Shown here piece by piece: positions 1 to 9,472 of a stretch of DNA of 64,000 bases (positions are counted from its first letter, which is position 1; each line of letters opens with the position of its first letter). Position numbers and translations under genes: made by a program. The DNA is taken from assembly GCF_007004135.1 (NCBI RefSeq), contig NZ_VJMG01000047.1, positions 1-64,000 on the forward strand, read 5' to 3'. The notes below the pieces were generated by a model, which saw only the letters and a program-made list of their open reading frames with translations, was not told the DNA's origin and did no database searches. The DNA comes from Affinirhizobium straminoryzae. Lineage in GTDB: Bacteria; Pseudomonadota; Alphaproteobacteria; Rhizobiales; Rhizobiaceae.

Positions 1-70
1 GGTGAACCTCAGACACCGCGGCTGCATCCAGCGGTTCTGCCCGCCGCACCTCGATGGACAATGTCTTCAT
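1..70 (-). CDS. GNAT family N-acetyltransferase, N-terminal fragment (runs off the window)
   Basis: An open minus-strand frame starts at an ATG at 68-70 and runs off the left edge. The 23 visible residues begin MKTLSIEVRRAEPLDAAA, which resembles the first beta strand of GNAT acetyltransferases (an 'I-R-R-A-x-x-x-D-A-x-x-I' start). No catalytic motif is visible, so the substrate is unknown. There is no strong Shine-Dalgarno sequence before the ATG. The gene is on the same strand as typA and downstream of it, but the typA terminator at 216-247 separates the two, so it probably has its own promoter. Confidence 0.5.
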   Translation of the reverse strand, partial: MKTLSIEVRRAEPLDAAAVSEVH

Positions 71-215
71 GACAACACTCTGAACCTGTCGCCGCCCCTT
101 CCATCATTCCGCAAAGGAACGACGGTACGGCTCACGAACGTCATGCGTGGAACCGCAACCCGAAGTTAACGCTTTTTTAATCTGACGAACAAGCCCGCCC
201 GCAACGCGGCGCACA

Positions 216-247
216 CAAAAAAGCCCCGGATTTCTCCGGGGCTTTTT
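216..247 (-). terminator. intrinsic terminator of typA
   Basis: A perfect 9-bp stem (222-230 with 235-243) closes a TTTC loop and is flanked by A residues on the left and T residues on the right. On the minus strand it gives a GC-rich hairpin followed by a U run 20 bases after the typA stop. The T run on the other side means it could also work on the plus strand. Confidence 0.85.
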
Positions 248-265
248 CGGTATCGATGGGCCGGA

Positions 266-2086
266 TCAGGCGACGCGCGACTTTTCGAAGCGCTTGCGAT
301 CGTTCGGATCGAGATACATCTTGCGCAGGCGGATGGACTTCGGCGTGACTTCCATCAGTTCGTCGTCCTGGATCCAGGAGAGCGCGCGGTCGAGCGTCAT
401 GCGGATCGGCGGGGTCAGCTTCACCGCTTCATCCTTGCCGGCGGCGCGGATGTTGGTGAGCTGCTTGCCCTTGAGAACGTTGACTTCGAGATCGTTGTCG
501 CGGGAGTGGATGCCGATGATCATGCCCTGATAGACCTTTTCACCCGGCTCGATGATCATCGGACCGCGATCTTCCAGGTTGAACATGGCATAGGCCACAG
601 CCTCGCCCGAACCGTTGGACAGCAGCACGCCGTTGTTGCGGCCGGCAATCGCGCCCTTGAACGGCTGGTAGCTGTGGAACAGGCGGTTCATGATGGCGGT
701 GCCGCGCGTGTCGGTCAAAAGTTCCGACTGGTAACCGATCAGGCCACGGGTCGGCGCCAGGAACTTCAGGCGCACGCGGTTGCCACCGGAGGGGCGCAGT
801 TCGGTCATTTCGGCCTTGCGCTCGGACATCTTCTGCACGACGACGCCGGAATGTTCTTCATCGACGTCGATGACGACTTCCTCGATCGGCTCCATGGTCT
901 CGCCGGTCGTCTCGTCCTTGTGCATGACGACGCGCGGACGCGACACGGCAAGCTCAAAGCCTTCGCGGCGCATGGTTTCGATGAGAACGGCAAGCTGCAG
1001 TTCGCCACGGCCGGAGACGAAGAACGAATCCTTGCCTTCGGCTTCCTCGATCTTCAGCGCGACGTTGCCTTCGGCTTCCTTGAACAGACGGTCTCGGATG
1101 ACGCGGCTCGTCACCTTGTCGCCTTCGGTGCCGGCGAGCGGGCTGTCGTTGACGATGAAGGACATGGTGACCGTCGGCGGATCGATCGGCTGGGCAGTCA
1201 TGGCTTCGGTGACAGAGGGGTCGCAGAAGGTATCGGCAACGGTGCCCTTGGAGAGGCCGGCGATCGCAACGATGTCACCTGCATGCGCTTCATCGATCGC
1301 CGTGCGCTCGATGCCGCGGAAGGCGAGGATCTTGGAAATACGGCCGGTTTCGATGGTCTTGCCGTCCTGGCCGAGAACCTTGACCGACTGGTTCGGCTTG
1401 ATCGAACCGGAGGCGATGCGGCCGGTGATGATGCGACCGAGGAAGTTGTTGGCTTCCAGGATCGTGCCGATCATGCGGAACGGGCCTTCTTCGACCGTCG
1501 GCTCCGGCACGTGCTTGAGCACGAGATCGAGAAGCGGGGCGAGACCCTCTTCCTTCGGACCTTCCGGGCTGACATTCATCCAGCCATCGCGACCCGAACC
1601 GTAGAGGATCGGGAAATCAAGCTGCTCGTCGGTGGCATCGAGGTTGGCGAACAGGTCGAAGACCTCGTTGATCACTTCCTCATGACGGCCGTCCGGACGG
1701 TCGATCTTGTTGATCGCGACGATCGGGCGAAGGCCGACCTTCAGCGCCTTCGAGACCACGAACTTGGTCTGCGGCATCGGGCCTTCGGAGCTGTCGACCA
1801 GAACGATCGCGCCATCCACCATCGAGAGGATACGCTCGACTTCGCCGCCGAAATCGGCGTGGCCGGGGGTGTCGACGATGTTGATGCGGACACCCTTCCA
1901 TTCCACCGAGGTCGCCTTGGCGAGAATGGTGATGCCGCGTTCCTTTTCGAGGTCGTTACTGTCCATCACGCGTTCTGCCACGCGCTGGTTTTCGCGGAAC
2001 GAGCCGGACTGCTTCAGAAGCTCATCGACGAGGGTCGTTTTTCCATGGTCAACGTGCGCGATAATCGCGATGTTGCGAAGTGCCAT
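266..2086 (-). CDS. typA: ribosome-associated GTPase TypA/BipA
   Basis: A 606-residue translational GTPase of the EF-G-like family that binds the 70S ribosome and is known to help 50S assembly and growth under cold or other stress. The G1 P-loop AHVDHGKT is at residues 10-17, the G2 region ERGITI near 49-54, G3 DTPGHADFG at 72-80 and G4 NKID at 126-129. EF-G-like beta-barrel and C-terminal BipA domains follow. An upstream in-frame ATG would add 16 residues, but MALRNIAI is the usual family start and is chosen here. The gene appears monocistronic, with a terminator right after it. Confidence 0.97.
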   Translation of the reverse strand: MALRNIAIIAHVDHGKTTLVDELLKQSGSFRENQRVAERVMDSNDLEKERGITILAKATSVEWKGVRINIVDTPGHADFGGEVERILSMVDGAIVLVDSSEGPMPQTKFVVSKALKVGLRPIVAINKIDRPDGRHEEVINEVFDLFANLDATDEQLDFPILYGSGRDGWMNVSPEGPKEEGLAPLLDLVLKHVPEPTVEEGPFRMIGTILEANNFLGRIITGRIASGSIKPNQSVKVLGQDGKTIETGRISKILAFRGIERTAIDEAHAGDIVAIAGLSKGTVADTFCDPSVTEAMTAQPIDPPTVTMSFIVNDSPLAGTEGDKVTSRVIRDRLFKEAEGNVALKIEEAEGKDSFFVSGRGELQLAVLIETMRREGFELAVSRPRVVMHKDETTGETMEPIEEVVIDVDEEHSGVVVQKMSERKAEMTELRPSGGNRVRLKFLAPTRGLIGYQSELLTDTRGTAIMNRLFHSYQPFKGAIAGRNNGVLLSNGSGEAVAYAMFNLEDRGPMIIEPGEKVYQGMIIGIHSRDNDLEVNVLKGKQLTNIRAAGKDEAVKLTPPIRMTLDRALSWIQDDELMEVTPKSIRLRKMYLDPNDRKRFEKSRVA

Positions 2087-2127
2087 CTTGGTTTCTCTGG
2101 GGCTGTGGCGCACACTGGGAGCATAAC

Positions 2128-2177
2128 GCGCCAAATTTCGTTGGCGCGCTCATACCCTGTTTTTCGCATTTGCGAAA
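2128..2177 (-). promoter_or_regulatory. two hairpins between the ABC exporter operon and typA
   Basis: The gap between typA and the upstream permease gene (2087-2221) holds two inverted repeats. One has arms TTTCGCA/TGCGAAA at 2162-2168 and 2171-2177 and is followed on the minus strand by a short A-rich stretch. The other pairs GCGCCAA/TTGGCGC at 2128-2134 and 2141-2147. The first could end the exporter operon. Neither has a good U run, so the assignment is tentative. The typA promoter must also lie here. Confidence 0.3.
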
Positions 2178-2221
2178 GGGGGAGGCTGAACGCACGGTTA
2201 AGGGCAGGGTTGCGGGCGCGA

Positions 2222-3022
2222 TCATCCGCCCCCGCCCTGGTAGCGATGGAGGCAGAACCGCCAGAAGGCGGCAGCCACCACGACGGAAAGCGGGCCAGCC
2301 GCAAGCGCCGCCAGTTCCGCGGCGGAGGCGAGATAGGGCACGGGCCGGCCGAGCAGCACCGAAACCGGCACATAGGCCATGTAGCCGAGCGGAATGACGG
2401 AGAGCAGCGCGATCTGGAACGGGACCGCAAAGATGCTGGCCGGATAGCGCGACAGTTCCCAGAAATCGAAATAGATGCCGAACAGGTAGCGCGCCCGGCC
2501 AAGCACCATGGCGCAGGCGCCGATGATGGTGATCATCGAGGCGGTAATGAGCGCCGCGCTGATCAGCCCGCCCACGAAGAGCGCGAGCGTCGCGGGCGTC
2601 CAGACGATGGGGAGCTGCGGCAATGCCCAGGCGATCAGCCCGGCGCCGAGCGCGATGTGGCCGCCATATTCGATGTTGAAGCCGGAAAAGACGAGATAGG
2701 CCCAGGGGTTCAGCGGCCGGACCAGCAGCGTGTCGAACTCGCCGCCCAGCACGATCTCTTCCATGCGCCTCAGCTGCACCAGCGTGAAGCAGGCGCCGAG
2801 CGCATAGCCCAGCGTGTGGAAGCCGAGAAGCAGCGCCATCTGCGGCCAGGTCCAGCCGCCGATGTTCTCGAAGCGGGTGAGGATCAGCCAGATCTGCGTG
2901 AAGACGCCGGCATAGCCAAAGGCCTGCGCCACCCAGGCAATGACCAGGCTGGCGCGGAATTCCAGCCGGGTGCGCACCCTGAGCCGGACGAGATAGAGGA
3001 GCAGCGACAGCGTTTCGCGCAT
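2222..3022 (-). CDS. ABC-2 type exporter permease (COG3694-like)
   Basis: A 266-residue integral membrane protein with about six hydrophobic segments and a short basic N-terminus, of the ABC-2 permease type. It is the last gene of a three-gene minus-strand operon: ATPase (3817-4818), permease (3026-3820) and this permease, with only 3 bases separating it from the preceding gene. This ATPase plus two unequal permeases matches the uncharacterised COG4586/COG4587/COG3694 exporter group, in which the two permeases probably form a heterodimer. The substrate cannot be read from the sequence. Confidence 0.85.
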   Translation of the reverse strand: MRETLSLLLYLVRLRVRTRLEFRASLVIAWVAQAFGYAGVFTQIWLILTRFENIGGWTWPQMALLLGFHTLGYALGACFTLVQLRRMEEIVLGGEFDTLLVRPLNPWAYLVFSGFNIEYGGHIALGAGLIAWALPQLPIVWTPATLALFVGGLISAALITASMITIIGACAMVLGRARYLFGIYFDFWELSRYPASIFAVPFQIALLSVIPLGYMAYVPVSVLLGRPVPYLASAAELAALAAGPLSVVVAAAFWRFCLHRYQGGGG

Positions 3023-3025
3023 CCC

Positions 3026-3820
3026 TCAGCCTCCCTGCACCACGACCTGACCGCAGGCCCGCGACCAGACGAAGGCGACGCAGGCGCCGAGCGCCGCCGT
3101 CCAGCCGCAACCGGCGGCGAGCGAGAGTGCCGAGGCGGCCAGATCGCGCTCGCCGAGATAGACCGCCATTGGCTGATAGGTGATCCAGGAAAAGGGCAGC
3201 GCATGCGCGACCTCGGCCAACCCTTTCGGGAAGAACCAGATCGGCACCAGCCCGCCGGAGAGCACGGCCAGCAGGCCGCGCATGAACCATTCGAGCGAAT
3301 GGGCATCGAAGACCCAGAAGGAAAACAGGCCAATCAGGATACCGGTCAGCATCAGGATCGCGAGCGACACCACCACATGGCCGAGAAAGAACATTGCATG
3401 GCCAAGGCTTGCCGGCGGCTCGATGCCGTAGATGAGGCCCATGATGACGATGACCGGCAGGGAGACCAGCAGCCAGTCGAAGAGGCGCACGCCGAGTTGG
3501 TCGGCCAGCAGCATCAGCGGGTAACCGACCGGCCTCAGCAGCGAACTGCCGATCGCACCGGTGCGGATCGTCGCACCAACATCGCGCACGATCATCGTGG
3601 CATCCCAGCTCGACAGGATGGTGCCGCCGATCAGCGAATAGGTGATCATCTGCGACAGCGTGATGCCGTAGAGGGCCGGATGCGCGCCGAAGGCTGCCTG
3701 CCAGATGGAAATCCGGGCAAGAATTTCGACAAGGCTGCCGAGAATACGGAAGACATTGCGCGAGTGATGCTCGGACTCGCGGCGGAAGGCGGCGCGGATG
3801 AGGGCAAGGAAGGCGCTCAT
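3026..3820 (-). CDS. ABC-2 type exporter permease (COG4587-like)
   Basis: A 264-residue membrane protein with about six transmembrane segments, for example the hydrophobic runs near residues 55-75, 110-135 and 140-170. Its start codon overlaps the stop of the upstream ATPase gene by 4 bases (ATGA), indicating translational coupling. It should pair with the downstream permease and the ATPase as one inner-membrane exporter. No periplasmic binding protein is present, which fits export rather than import. The substrate is unknown. Confidence 0.85.
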   Translation of the reverse strand: MSAFLALIRAAFRRESEHHSRNVFRILGSLVEILARISIWQAAFGAHPALYGITLSQMITYSLIGGTILSSWDATMIVRDVGATIRTGAIGSSLLRPVGYPLMLLADQLGVRLFDWLLVSLPVIVIMGLIYGIEPPASLGHAMFFLGHVVVSLAILMLTGILIGLFSFWVFDAHSLEWFMRGLLAVLSGGLVPIWFFPKGLAEVAHALPFSWITYQPMAVYLGERDLAASALSLAAGCGWTAALGACVAFVWSRACGQVVVQGG

Positions 3821-4818
3821 GCCGCCCTCCCCGTCTCGATCCTTCTCTGGTAATGGGTGCGGATGATCTCCTCGATGCCGGGCTCGTGCAGGCGCACGTC
3901 GCGCAGATCGGCATCGGCCTGAAGAGCCGCCAGCAGTTCAACCAGCGAGCGACCGTCATCGTTCAGCAGGAAGCTGCGGAGGTGCCCCTCGCCGCCATCC
4001 GGCTCGGCGCCCGCCAGATGCACGAAGCCGGGTTCGCGGGAAAATTCCAGCACCAGCCGCCGGCGCGCGCCAAACCGGGCGCGCAGATCAGCAACCGCTC
4101 CATCGAACAGCAGCTTGCCCTCATCCACCATGATCAGGCGCGGGCAGATCTCCTCGATATCCTGCAGATCATGCGTGGTGAGGATGATGGTGGTGCCGCG
4201 CTCGCGGTTGATGCGGGAGAGAAACTTGCGCACCACATCCTTCGCCACCACGTCGAGGCCAATGGTCGGTTCGTCGAGAAAGAGGATCTTGGGATCGTGC
4301 ATGAGCGCCATGGCGATCTCGGCGCGCATGCGCTGACCAAGGCTCAGGTGCCGCACGGGCCGCTCCAGGAAGGAGGCAAGCCCCATCATCTCGGTGAGAT
4401 CGGCACGATTGCGGGCGAAGACCTCGGACGGCACGCGATACATGCGCCGGTGCAGCTCGAAACTTTCCGAGAGCGGCAGCTCCCACCACAGCTGGGTGCG
4501 CTGACCGAACACCACGCCGATCTGGCGGGCATTCTCCACGCGGTTTGCCTGCGGATGACGGCCGAGCACCATCACTTTACCGGAAGACGGTGCGAGGATG
4601 CCGGTCAGCATCTTGATCATCGTCGATTTACCGGCGCCGTTCGGGCCGAGATAGCCGACCGCCTCGCCCGCCGCGATGGCAAAGGAGATGTCGTCGACCG
4701 CATTGACCGGCCGCGTGACCGGCGCAGCGAGATCGCGCAAGCTGCCCAGCAGGCCGGGCCGGCGCACCCGCTGGCGGAAGACCTTTGTGACATGCTCGGC
4801 GCTGATAATGGGGGCCAT
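3817..4818 (-). CDS. ABC exporter ATP-binding protein (COG4586-like)
   Basis: A 333-residue nucleotide-binding subunit. Walker A GPNGAGKST is at 58-66, an LSLGQ-type signature at 158-163, Walker B ILFLDEP at 178-184 and the switch histidine in TTHD shortly after. About 100 residues beyond the ATPase core form a C-terminal domain common in ABC-2 exporters. It is first in the operon, with AAGGACA as Shine-Dalgarno upstream of the ATG. It powers the two permeases encoded directly downstream; the exported compound is unknown. Confidence 0.93.
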   Translation of the reverse strand: MAPIISAEHVTKVFRQRVRRPGLLGSLRDLAAPVTRPVNAVDDISFAIAAGEAVGYLGPNGAGKSTMIKMLTGILAPSSGKVMVLGRHPQANRVENARQIGVVFGQRTQLWWELPLSESFELHRRMYRVPSEVFARNRADLTEMMGLASFLERPVRHLSLGQRMRAEIAMALMHDPKILFLDEPTIGLDVVAKDVVRKFLSRINRERGTTIILTTHDLQDIEEICPRLIMVDEGKLLFDGAVADLRARFGARRRLVLEFSREPGFVHLAGAEPDGGEGHLRSFLLNDDGRSLVELLAALQADADLRDVRLHEPGIEEIIRTHYQRRIETGRAA

Positions 4819-4945
4819 GGCGGGGTGTCCTTGAAAAGGAACTCCCCACTAGGAGAGTCGCATGAAGACTATGCGACACCCGCTCGTTTTGCCCGCGACT
4901 TCTTGTGATGGATCACATTCCGACCGGGAATGGCCCGTCACACCC

Positions 4946-7039
4946 TCAGCCGTCGCTGCCGGCCAGTTCCGCCATGACGGCAAGGCCCCGCTTCTTCAGC
5001 ATTGCCTCCGGATCCGGCAGCTTGCCGCGGAAGGCAAGATAGGCCTCTTCGGGATCGATGGCGCCGCCGACCGAGTAGATATTGTTCTTCAGCTTGCGCG
5101 CCATGACCGGATCGAAGGGATTGCCGCTCTCCTCGAAGGCTGCGAAGGCATCGGCATCCAGCACTTCCGACCACATGTAGGAATAGTAGCCGGCCGAGTA
5201 GCCGTCGCCGGAGAAGACGTGCTGGAAATGCGGTGTGGCGTGGCGCATGACGATGGAGGACGGCATGCCGATTTCCTCCAGCACCTCGGCCTGCACCGCC
5301 ATCGGATCCTCCACCGGGCCACGGGTGTGGAAAGCCATGTCGACCAGCGCCGAGGAGGTGAACTCCACCGTGTTGAAGCCGGCATTGAAGGTGTGGGCCG
5401 CGAGAACCTTGTCGAGCAGCGCCTTCGGCATCGGCTCGCCGGTCTTTTCATGCACGGCATAGCGGGTCAGGATGTCCGGCACCGTCAGCCAGTGTTCGTA
5501 AAGCTGGGAGGGCAGCTCAACGAAATCGCGCGACACGCCCGTGCCGGAGACGGAAGGATAGGTCACATCCGACAGCATGCCGTGCAGGCCGTGGCCGAAT
5601 TCGTGGAACAGCGTGCGGGCATCATCCAGTGACAGGAGCGCCGGTTTGCCTTCGGCGGGCTTTGCGAAGTTGCAGACATTGTAGATGATCGGCAGCTCGC
5701 CTTCGGCGCCGTTCTTCAGCGTCAGGCGATGCTGGCTCTGGAAGGAACTCATCCAGGCGCCGGAGCGCTTGGATGAGCGGGCAAAATAGTCGCCGAGGAA
5801 CATGGCCTTCAGCGTACCATCCTGATCGCGCACCTCGAAAACCCTGACGTCAGGATGATAGGCGGGCACGCCCTTCACTTCCGTCAGCGTGACACCGAAC
5901 AGGCGGTTTGCCACGTCGAAGCAGGCCTCGATGATCTTCTCCAGCTGCAGATAGGGCTTCAGCTCGGATTCAGAGAAATCGAACATCCGCTCGCGCAGCT
6001 TTTCGGCATAGTGACGCCAGTCCCAGGGCTGCACGGGACCGTTGATCCCCTCCTCCGCCATCAGGCCGGCGAGCGAGGCTTCCTCTTCGAGCGCGCGGGT
6101 GCGCGCCTTCGCCCAGACCTTCATCAGGAGGCCGTTCACATTGGCCGGCGTCTTGGCCATGGTGTCGTCCAGCTTGTAGGCGGCGAAATTGTCATAGCCG
6201 AGCAGTTGCGCCTTTTCGAAACGCAGTGCCAGCGTTTCCCGGACAATGCCGATATTGTCGGTCTCGCCGCCATTGGCGCCGCGCGTCACCCAGGCCGCAA
6301 AAGCCTGTTCGCGCAGGTCGCGGCGGCTGGAGAAGGTAAGGAAAGGCTCGATGATCGAGCGCGACAGGGTGACGGCATAGCTGCCCTCTGCCGCGCCGCG
6401 ATCACGGGCGGCAGAGGCCATCGCATCGCGCAGGAAGCTCGGCAGGCCGGCAAGCTCCTCCTCGGCCGTCAGGATCAGCGACCAGTTCTTCTCGTCCGCC
6501 AGCACGTTCTGGCCGAAGCGTGCGCCAAGACCGGCCAGCGTCTCGTTGATCGTCGCCAGCCGCTCCTGCTGATCGCGGCTCAGTTTGGCGCCCGCGCGCA
6601 CGAAACCCTTCCAGTGGCGTTCCAGCACCCGCGTCTGCTCCAGCGTGAGATCGAGCGCGTCGCGCTGTTCCCACAATGCATCGACGCGGGCAAACAGCGC
6701 CTCGTTCATGGCGATCTGCGAATAATGGCGCGACATCTTCGGCGCGATCTCGCGCTCCAGCGCCTGGACCACCTCGTTGGTATGGGCGCCGGCGCGGTTC
6801 CAGAACAGGGCGGAAATGCGCGACAGCTCATCGCCGGCAATCTCCAGCGCGGTGATGGTGTTGTCGAACGACGGCGCCTCGGGATTGCCGGAGATTGCAA
6901 GGATTTCAGCATCATGCAGCGAAAGCGCGGCATCGAAGGCGGCTGCGAAATCCTCATCCCGCACCTGATCGAATTGCGGAAGGCCGTTCCTGCCGCTCCA
7001 GTCCACGAGCGCCGGATTGATCTTCGAATGCACTGTCAT
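4946..7039 (-). CDS. M3 family zinc oligopeptidase (Dcp/OpdA-like)
   Basis: A 697-residue metallopeptidase of the thimet-oligopeptidase family, which degrades short peptides in the cytoplasm. The zinc-binding HEFGH motif is at residues 479-483 and the length is typical for Dcp or OpdA. A frame extending 48 residues further upstream exists, but MTVHSKINPALVDW with a GAGGACAG ribosome site just before it is the better start, and the upstream residues do not look like protein of this family. No signal peptide is seen with this start. I cannot separate peptidyl-dipeptidase Dcp from oligopeptidase A by sequence alone. Confidence 0.93.
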   Translation of the reverse strand: MTVHSKINPALVDWSGRNGLPQFDQVRDEDFAAAFDAALSLHDAEILAISGNPEAPSFDNTITALEIAGDELSRISALFWNRAGAHTNEVVQALEREIAPKMSRHYSQIAMNEALFARVDALWEQRDALDLTLEQTRVLERHWKGFVRAGAKLSRDQQERLATINETLAGLGARFGQNVLADEKNWSLILTAEEELAGLPSFLRDAMASAARDRGAAEGSYAVTLSRSIIEPFLTFSSRRDLREQAFAAWVTRGANGGETDNIGIVRETLALRFEKAQLLGYDNFAAYKLDDTMAKTPANVNGLLMKVWAKARTRALEEEASLAGLMAEEGINGPVQPWDWRHYAEKLRERMFDFSESELKPYLQLEKIIEACFDVANRLFGVTLTEVKGVPAYHPDVRVFEVRDQDGTLKAMFLGDYFARSSKRSGAWMSSFQSQHRLTLKNGAEGELPIIYNVCNFAKPAEGKPALLSLDDARTLFHEFGHGLHGMLSDVTYPSVSGTGVSRDFVELPSQLYEHWLTVPDILTRYAVHEKTGEPMPKALLDKVLAAHTFNAGFNTVEFTSSALVDMAFHTRGPVEDPMAVQAEVLEEIGMPSSIVMRHATPHFQHVFSGDGYSAGYYSYMWSEVLDADAFAAFEESGNPFDPVMARKLKNNIYSVGGAIDPEEAYLAFRGKLPDPEAMLKKRGLAVMAELAGSDG

Positions 7040-7211
7040 GTCACTGTCCTCTAGAGCTGTTCTTTTCGTGTCCGCGCGATGCCGGATGATGGCACCGGCG
7101 CAAGGGTTCAACCATGGGCATACAAGAAATATTAGCTGATTATTGATAATTGACCGGTTGTACGCCTCGGTTATGTTCTGCAACCATATCCCATGAAGGT
7201 GGATACTGGCC

Positions 7212-7634
7212 GTGGAAATGAGTTCCCTGCACTGGTCCGGCAGCTTGCTTCATCGAGAGCATGCCCGCAATACCAGGATCGAAAAAGCCCTGTTCTCGCC
7301 AAGAGCGGAAACGCGACCCGTTTTCGAGCTGCAGGACATGCAGCGCCAGACACCGGACTTTTCCGCCATCTCTCCACGCCTTCTGCGCGAACTTGCCCTT
7401 CAGAAATATATCGCCGGCGACATCCCGCAAGACGTCTATATCGCACTCGCGCAGGAATTGCCGATGCAGGCAGTCAGTGCGTCCGGTGCGGTCGAGGATC
7501 TGTCCGACGTGACCGACGATACCGAGTTCGATTTCCGCCGCTACTTCCAGAACCAGAAGGTGCTGGCGACGACGCTGGGTGACGAGGACAAGGCCCAGAC
7601 CTTCGAATCCGTCCTGGGCTTCCTGCGCACCTGA
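7212..7634 (+). CDS. hypothetical protein, 140 residues
   Basis: I do not recognise this family. The frame begins at GTG 7212 with AAGGTGG at 7195-7201 as a reasonable ribosome site; an ATG two codons later is the alternative. The product is soluble, mixed in charge, with an acidic stretch near residues 95-106 (DLSDVTDDTEFD) and no signal peptide or membrane segment. Codon use matches neighbouring genes, which supports a real gene. It is divergent from the M3 peptidase and precedes the marR gene by about 100 bases. Confidence 0.6.
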   Translation: MEMSSLHWSGSLLHREHARNTRIEKALFSPRAETRPVFELQDMQRQTPDFSAISPRLLRELALQKYIAGDIPQDVYIALAQELPMQAVSASGAVEDLSDVTDDTEFDFRRYFQNQKVLATTLGDEDKAQTFESVLGFLRT

Positions 7635-7667
7635 AGGACCACCTGTTTTCCACGGCAGCAAGACCGT

Positions 7668-7681
7668 GCAATGCGCATTGC
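7668..7681. promoter_or_regulatory. 14-bp perfect palindrome upstream of the marR-type gene
   Basis: The 14 bases here are a perfect palindrome (GCAATGC/GCATTGC) in the 100-bp gap before the MarR-family gene. A second, looser pair GTGCC/GGCAC lies at 7712-7716 and 7726-7730. MarR repressors usually bind short palindromes in their own promoter, so either could be the operator. This is inference from position and symmetry only. Confidence 0.35.
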
Positions 7682-7736
7682 CGCTTGCCTTGGGGACGAA
7701 TAATCGTAAGGGTGCCTTATCAATCGGCACGGTAAC

Positions 7737-8210
7737 ATGCACCCCCAGACCCATCACGACAGTCTCGGCTTTCTCCTGACGGATGCCGCACGCCTGCTGC
7801 GCGGCGCCTTCGAGCGACGCATCGCCCAGGCGGGCCTCGGCGTCACGCCCGCAGAAGCCCGCACGCTTCTCAACATCCGGGCGCTTGGCGACTGCCGCCA
7901 GCTGGAGCTGGCCGCCCGCATGGGCATCGAGCCGATGACCGTTTGCACCTTTCTCGACAAGCTGCAGGGTTTGGGTCTGATCGACCGCCAGCCGGACCCC
8001 AACGATCGCCGCGCCAAACGTGTGACGCTGACGGCGGCCTGCGAACCTCTGATCGAAAGCCTGAGAGAAGAGCTGGATGCCCTTCTGCTGATGGCCACGG
8101 CAGGGATGACGCGCGCTGAAGCCGATGCGCTGAGCAGCGCGCTGGGGCAGATCAGCGCGAATCTGCAGGCCGATGCCCTGGCTCAGCCGGACCCCGCCGC
8201 ATGCTCCTGA
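7737..8210 (+). CDS. MarR family transcriptional regulator
   Basis: A 157-residue winged-helix regulator. The recognition region (residues about 58-82, ending in a helix with MTVCTFLDKLQGLGLI) and the wing with DPNDRRAKRV are classic MarR features. It overlaps the start of an MFS drug transporter, so it is likely the local repressor of that exporter, released by a small ligand. Palindromes upstream (7668-7681 and 7712-7730) are candidate operators. The ligand cannot be predicted. Confidence 0.9.
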   Translation: MHPQTHHDSLGFLLTDAARLLRGAFERRIAQAGLGVTPAEARTLLNIRALGDCRQLELAARMGIEPMTVCTFLDKLQGLGLIDRQPDPNDRRAKRVTLTAACEPLIESLREELDALLLMATAGMTRAEADALSSALGQISANLQADALAQPDPAACS

Positions 8211-9418
8211 GATCCGACATGTCAGGCGGACAGCCACCCCGCATGAGCGAGGCCCGCGTGACCTTCCTCGGCGCGCTGCTGACGACGCTCGGCCCGATCT
8301 CGATGGCGATCTACACCCCTGCCATGCCGCAGCTGGTGCATGCCTTCGGCACCACCGAAGCGGCGATCAAGATGAGCCTGTCGATGTTCTTCGGCGGCTT
8401 TGCGCTGGCGCAACTGGTGGCCGGCCCGCTTTCGGATGCGCTGGGCCGCAAGGTGGCAACGCTGATCTTCATCGCCATCTACCTTGTCGGCTCCGCCATG
8501 GCGGCGCTCGCACCGACGGTTGAGGTCATCCTCGCGGCACGCCTGATCCAGGGTATCGGCGCCTCCGTCGGTGTCGTCGTGGGACGCGCCATCGTGCGTG
8601 ATCTCTATGTGGGCGCCGAGGCCTCGCGGATTCTCAACACGATCGGCATCTTCCTGGCGGTCGGCCCCGCCATGGGACCGACGCTCGGCGGGCTGACATT
8701 GGCCGCGTTCGGCTGGCATGCCGTCTTCCTGCTGATGGTCGGTTTCGGCCTGCTGGCGGCAGCGAGTACGGTCTTTCTGATGCGGGAAACCATCATCCCT
8801 GATGTGCGCCGTCTGGAGCCGGCCCGGCTGATCCGCGCCTATGGCGAGGTGGCGCGAAACCGCCAGTTCCTGGCCGCCGCGATCGTACTGTCCGGCTCGA
8901 TCGGGGCGCTCTACACGCAATCGACCATGCTGCCCTTCGTGCTGATCAACCGCGTCGGGCTGACGCCGACGCAATTCGGCATCGGCATGCTGATGCAGTC
9001 CGGCTTCTACCTCATGGGCTCGCTGACGCTGAAGATGGTGGCAGCCCGCATTGGCGGACAGCGTGCCGCCGAGATCGGCATCGCGCTCTGCGGCACGGGC
9101 GGCGTGATCATGGCGCTGTCGGTGGCCCTGGTGCCGCCCTTCTTCCTGTCGATCATGGGGCCGGTCGCGATCTGCACCTTCGGCCTGGCCTTCCTGACAC
9201 CGCATGTGGTGACGCAGAGCCTGGCGCCCTTTGCGCATGTGGCCGGCTCCGCCTCGGCGCTGACTGGGTTCCTGCAGATGAGTTCCGGCTTTCTGGGCGG
9301 CATCGCAGCTGCCGCCATCGGCGATCCGCTGACCGCCTTCGGCACCATCATCCCCTTCATGGAACTCTCGGCCGTCGCAGGCTTCCTCTGGCTGCAACAC
9401 CTCTCCCGACGGGCATGA
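8201..9418 (+). CDS. MFS drug efflux transporter, Bcr/CflA-like
   Basis: A membrane protein of about 400 residues with 12 predicted helices. The loop 2-3 signature GPLSDALGRK and the QGIGASVGVVVGRAIVRD stretch in helix 4 match the Bcr/CflA branch of drug:H+ antiporters in the inner membrane. The start at 8201 overlaps the marR gene by 10 bases. ATGs at 8219 and 8243 are alternatives and the true N-terminus is uncertain, because none has a strong ribosome site. It is probably co-transcribed with and controlled by the MarR protein. Confidence 0.9.
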   Translation: MLLRSDMSGGQPPRMSEARVTFLGALLTTLGPISMAIYTPAMPQLVHAFGTTEAAIKMSLSMFFGGFALAQLVAGPLSDALGRKVATLIFIAIYLVGSAMAALAPTVEVILAARLIQGIGASVGVVVGRAIVRDLYVGAEASRILNTIGIFLAVGPAMGPTLGGLTLAAFGWHAVFLLMVGFGLLAAASTVFLMRETIIPDVRRLEPARLIRAYGEVARNRQFLAAAIVLSGSIGALYTQSTMLPFVLINRVGLTPTQFGIGMLMQSGFYLMGSLTLKMVAARIGGQRAAEIGIALCGTGGVIMALSVALVPPFFLSIMGPVAICTFGLAFLTPHVVTQSLAPFAHVAGSASALTGFLQMSSGFLGGIAAAAIGDPLTAFGTIIPFMELSAVAGFLWLQHLSRRA

Positions 9419-9448
9419 AAAAGCCCGCTCTCCCGAAAGAGAGCGGGC
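9418..9448 (-). terminator. intrinsic terminator of argG
   Basis: A 10-bp perfect stem (9423-9432 with 9439-9448) around CCGAAA, preceded on the plus strand by AAAAA, gives hairpin plus U run on the minus strand 25 bases after the argG stop. There is no T run on the right side, so it mainly serves argG. It overlaps the end of the convergent MFS gene. Confidence 0.85.
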
Positions 9449-9472
9449 CAATCACGTGGGTGGCGATCCGGC

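Noticed and set aside
506-3853. Very long plus-strand open frame (1115 codons) opposite typA and the ABC permeases
   Set aside because: It is antisense to three well-recognised genes, is rich in His/Asp/Arg/Gly as expected for a high-GC shadow, and has no family similarity.
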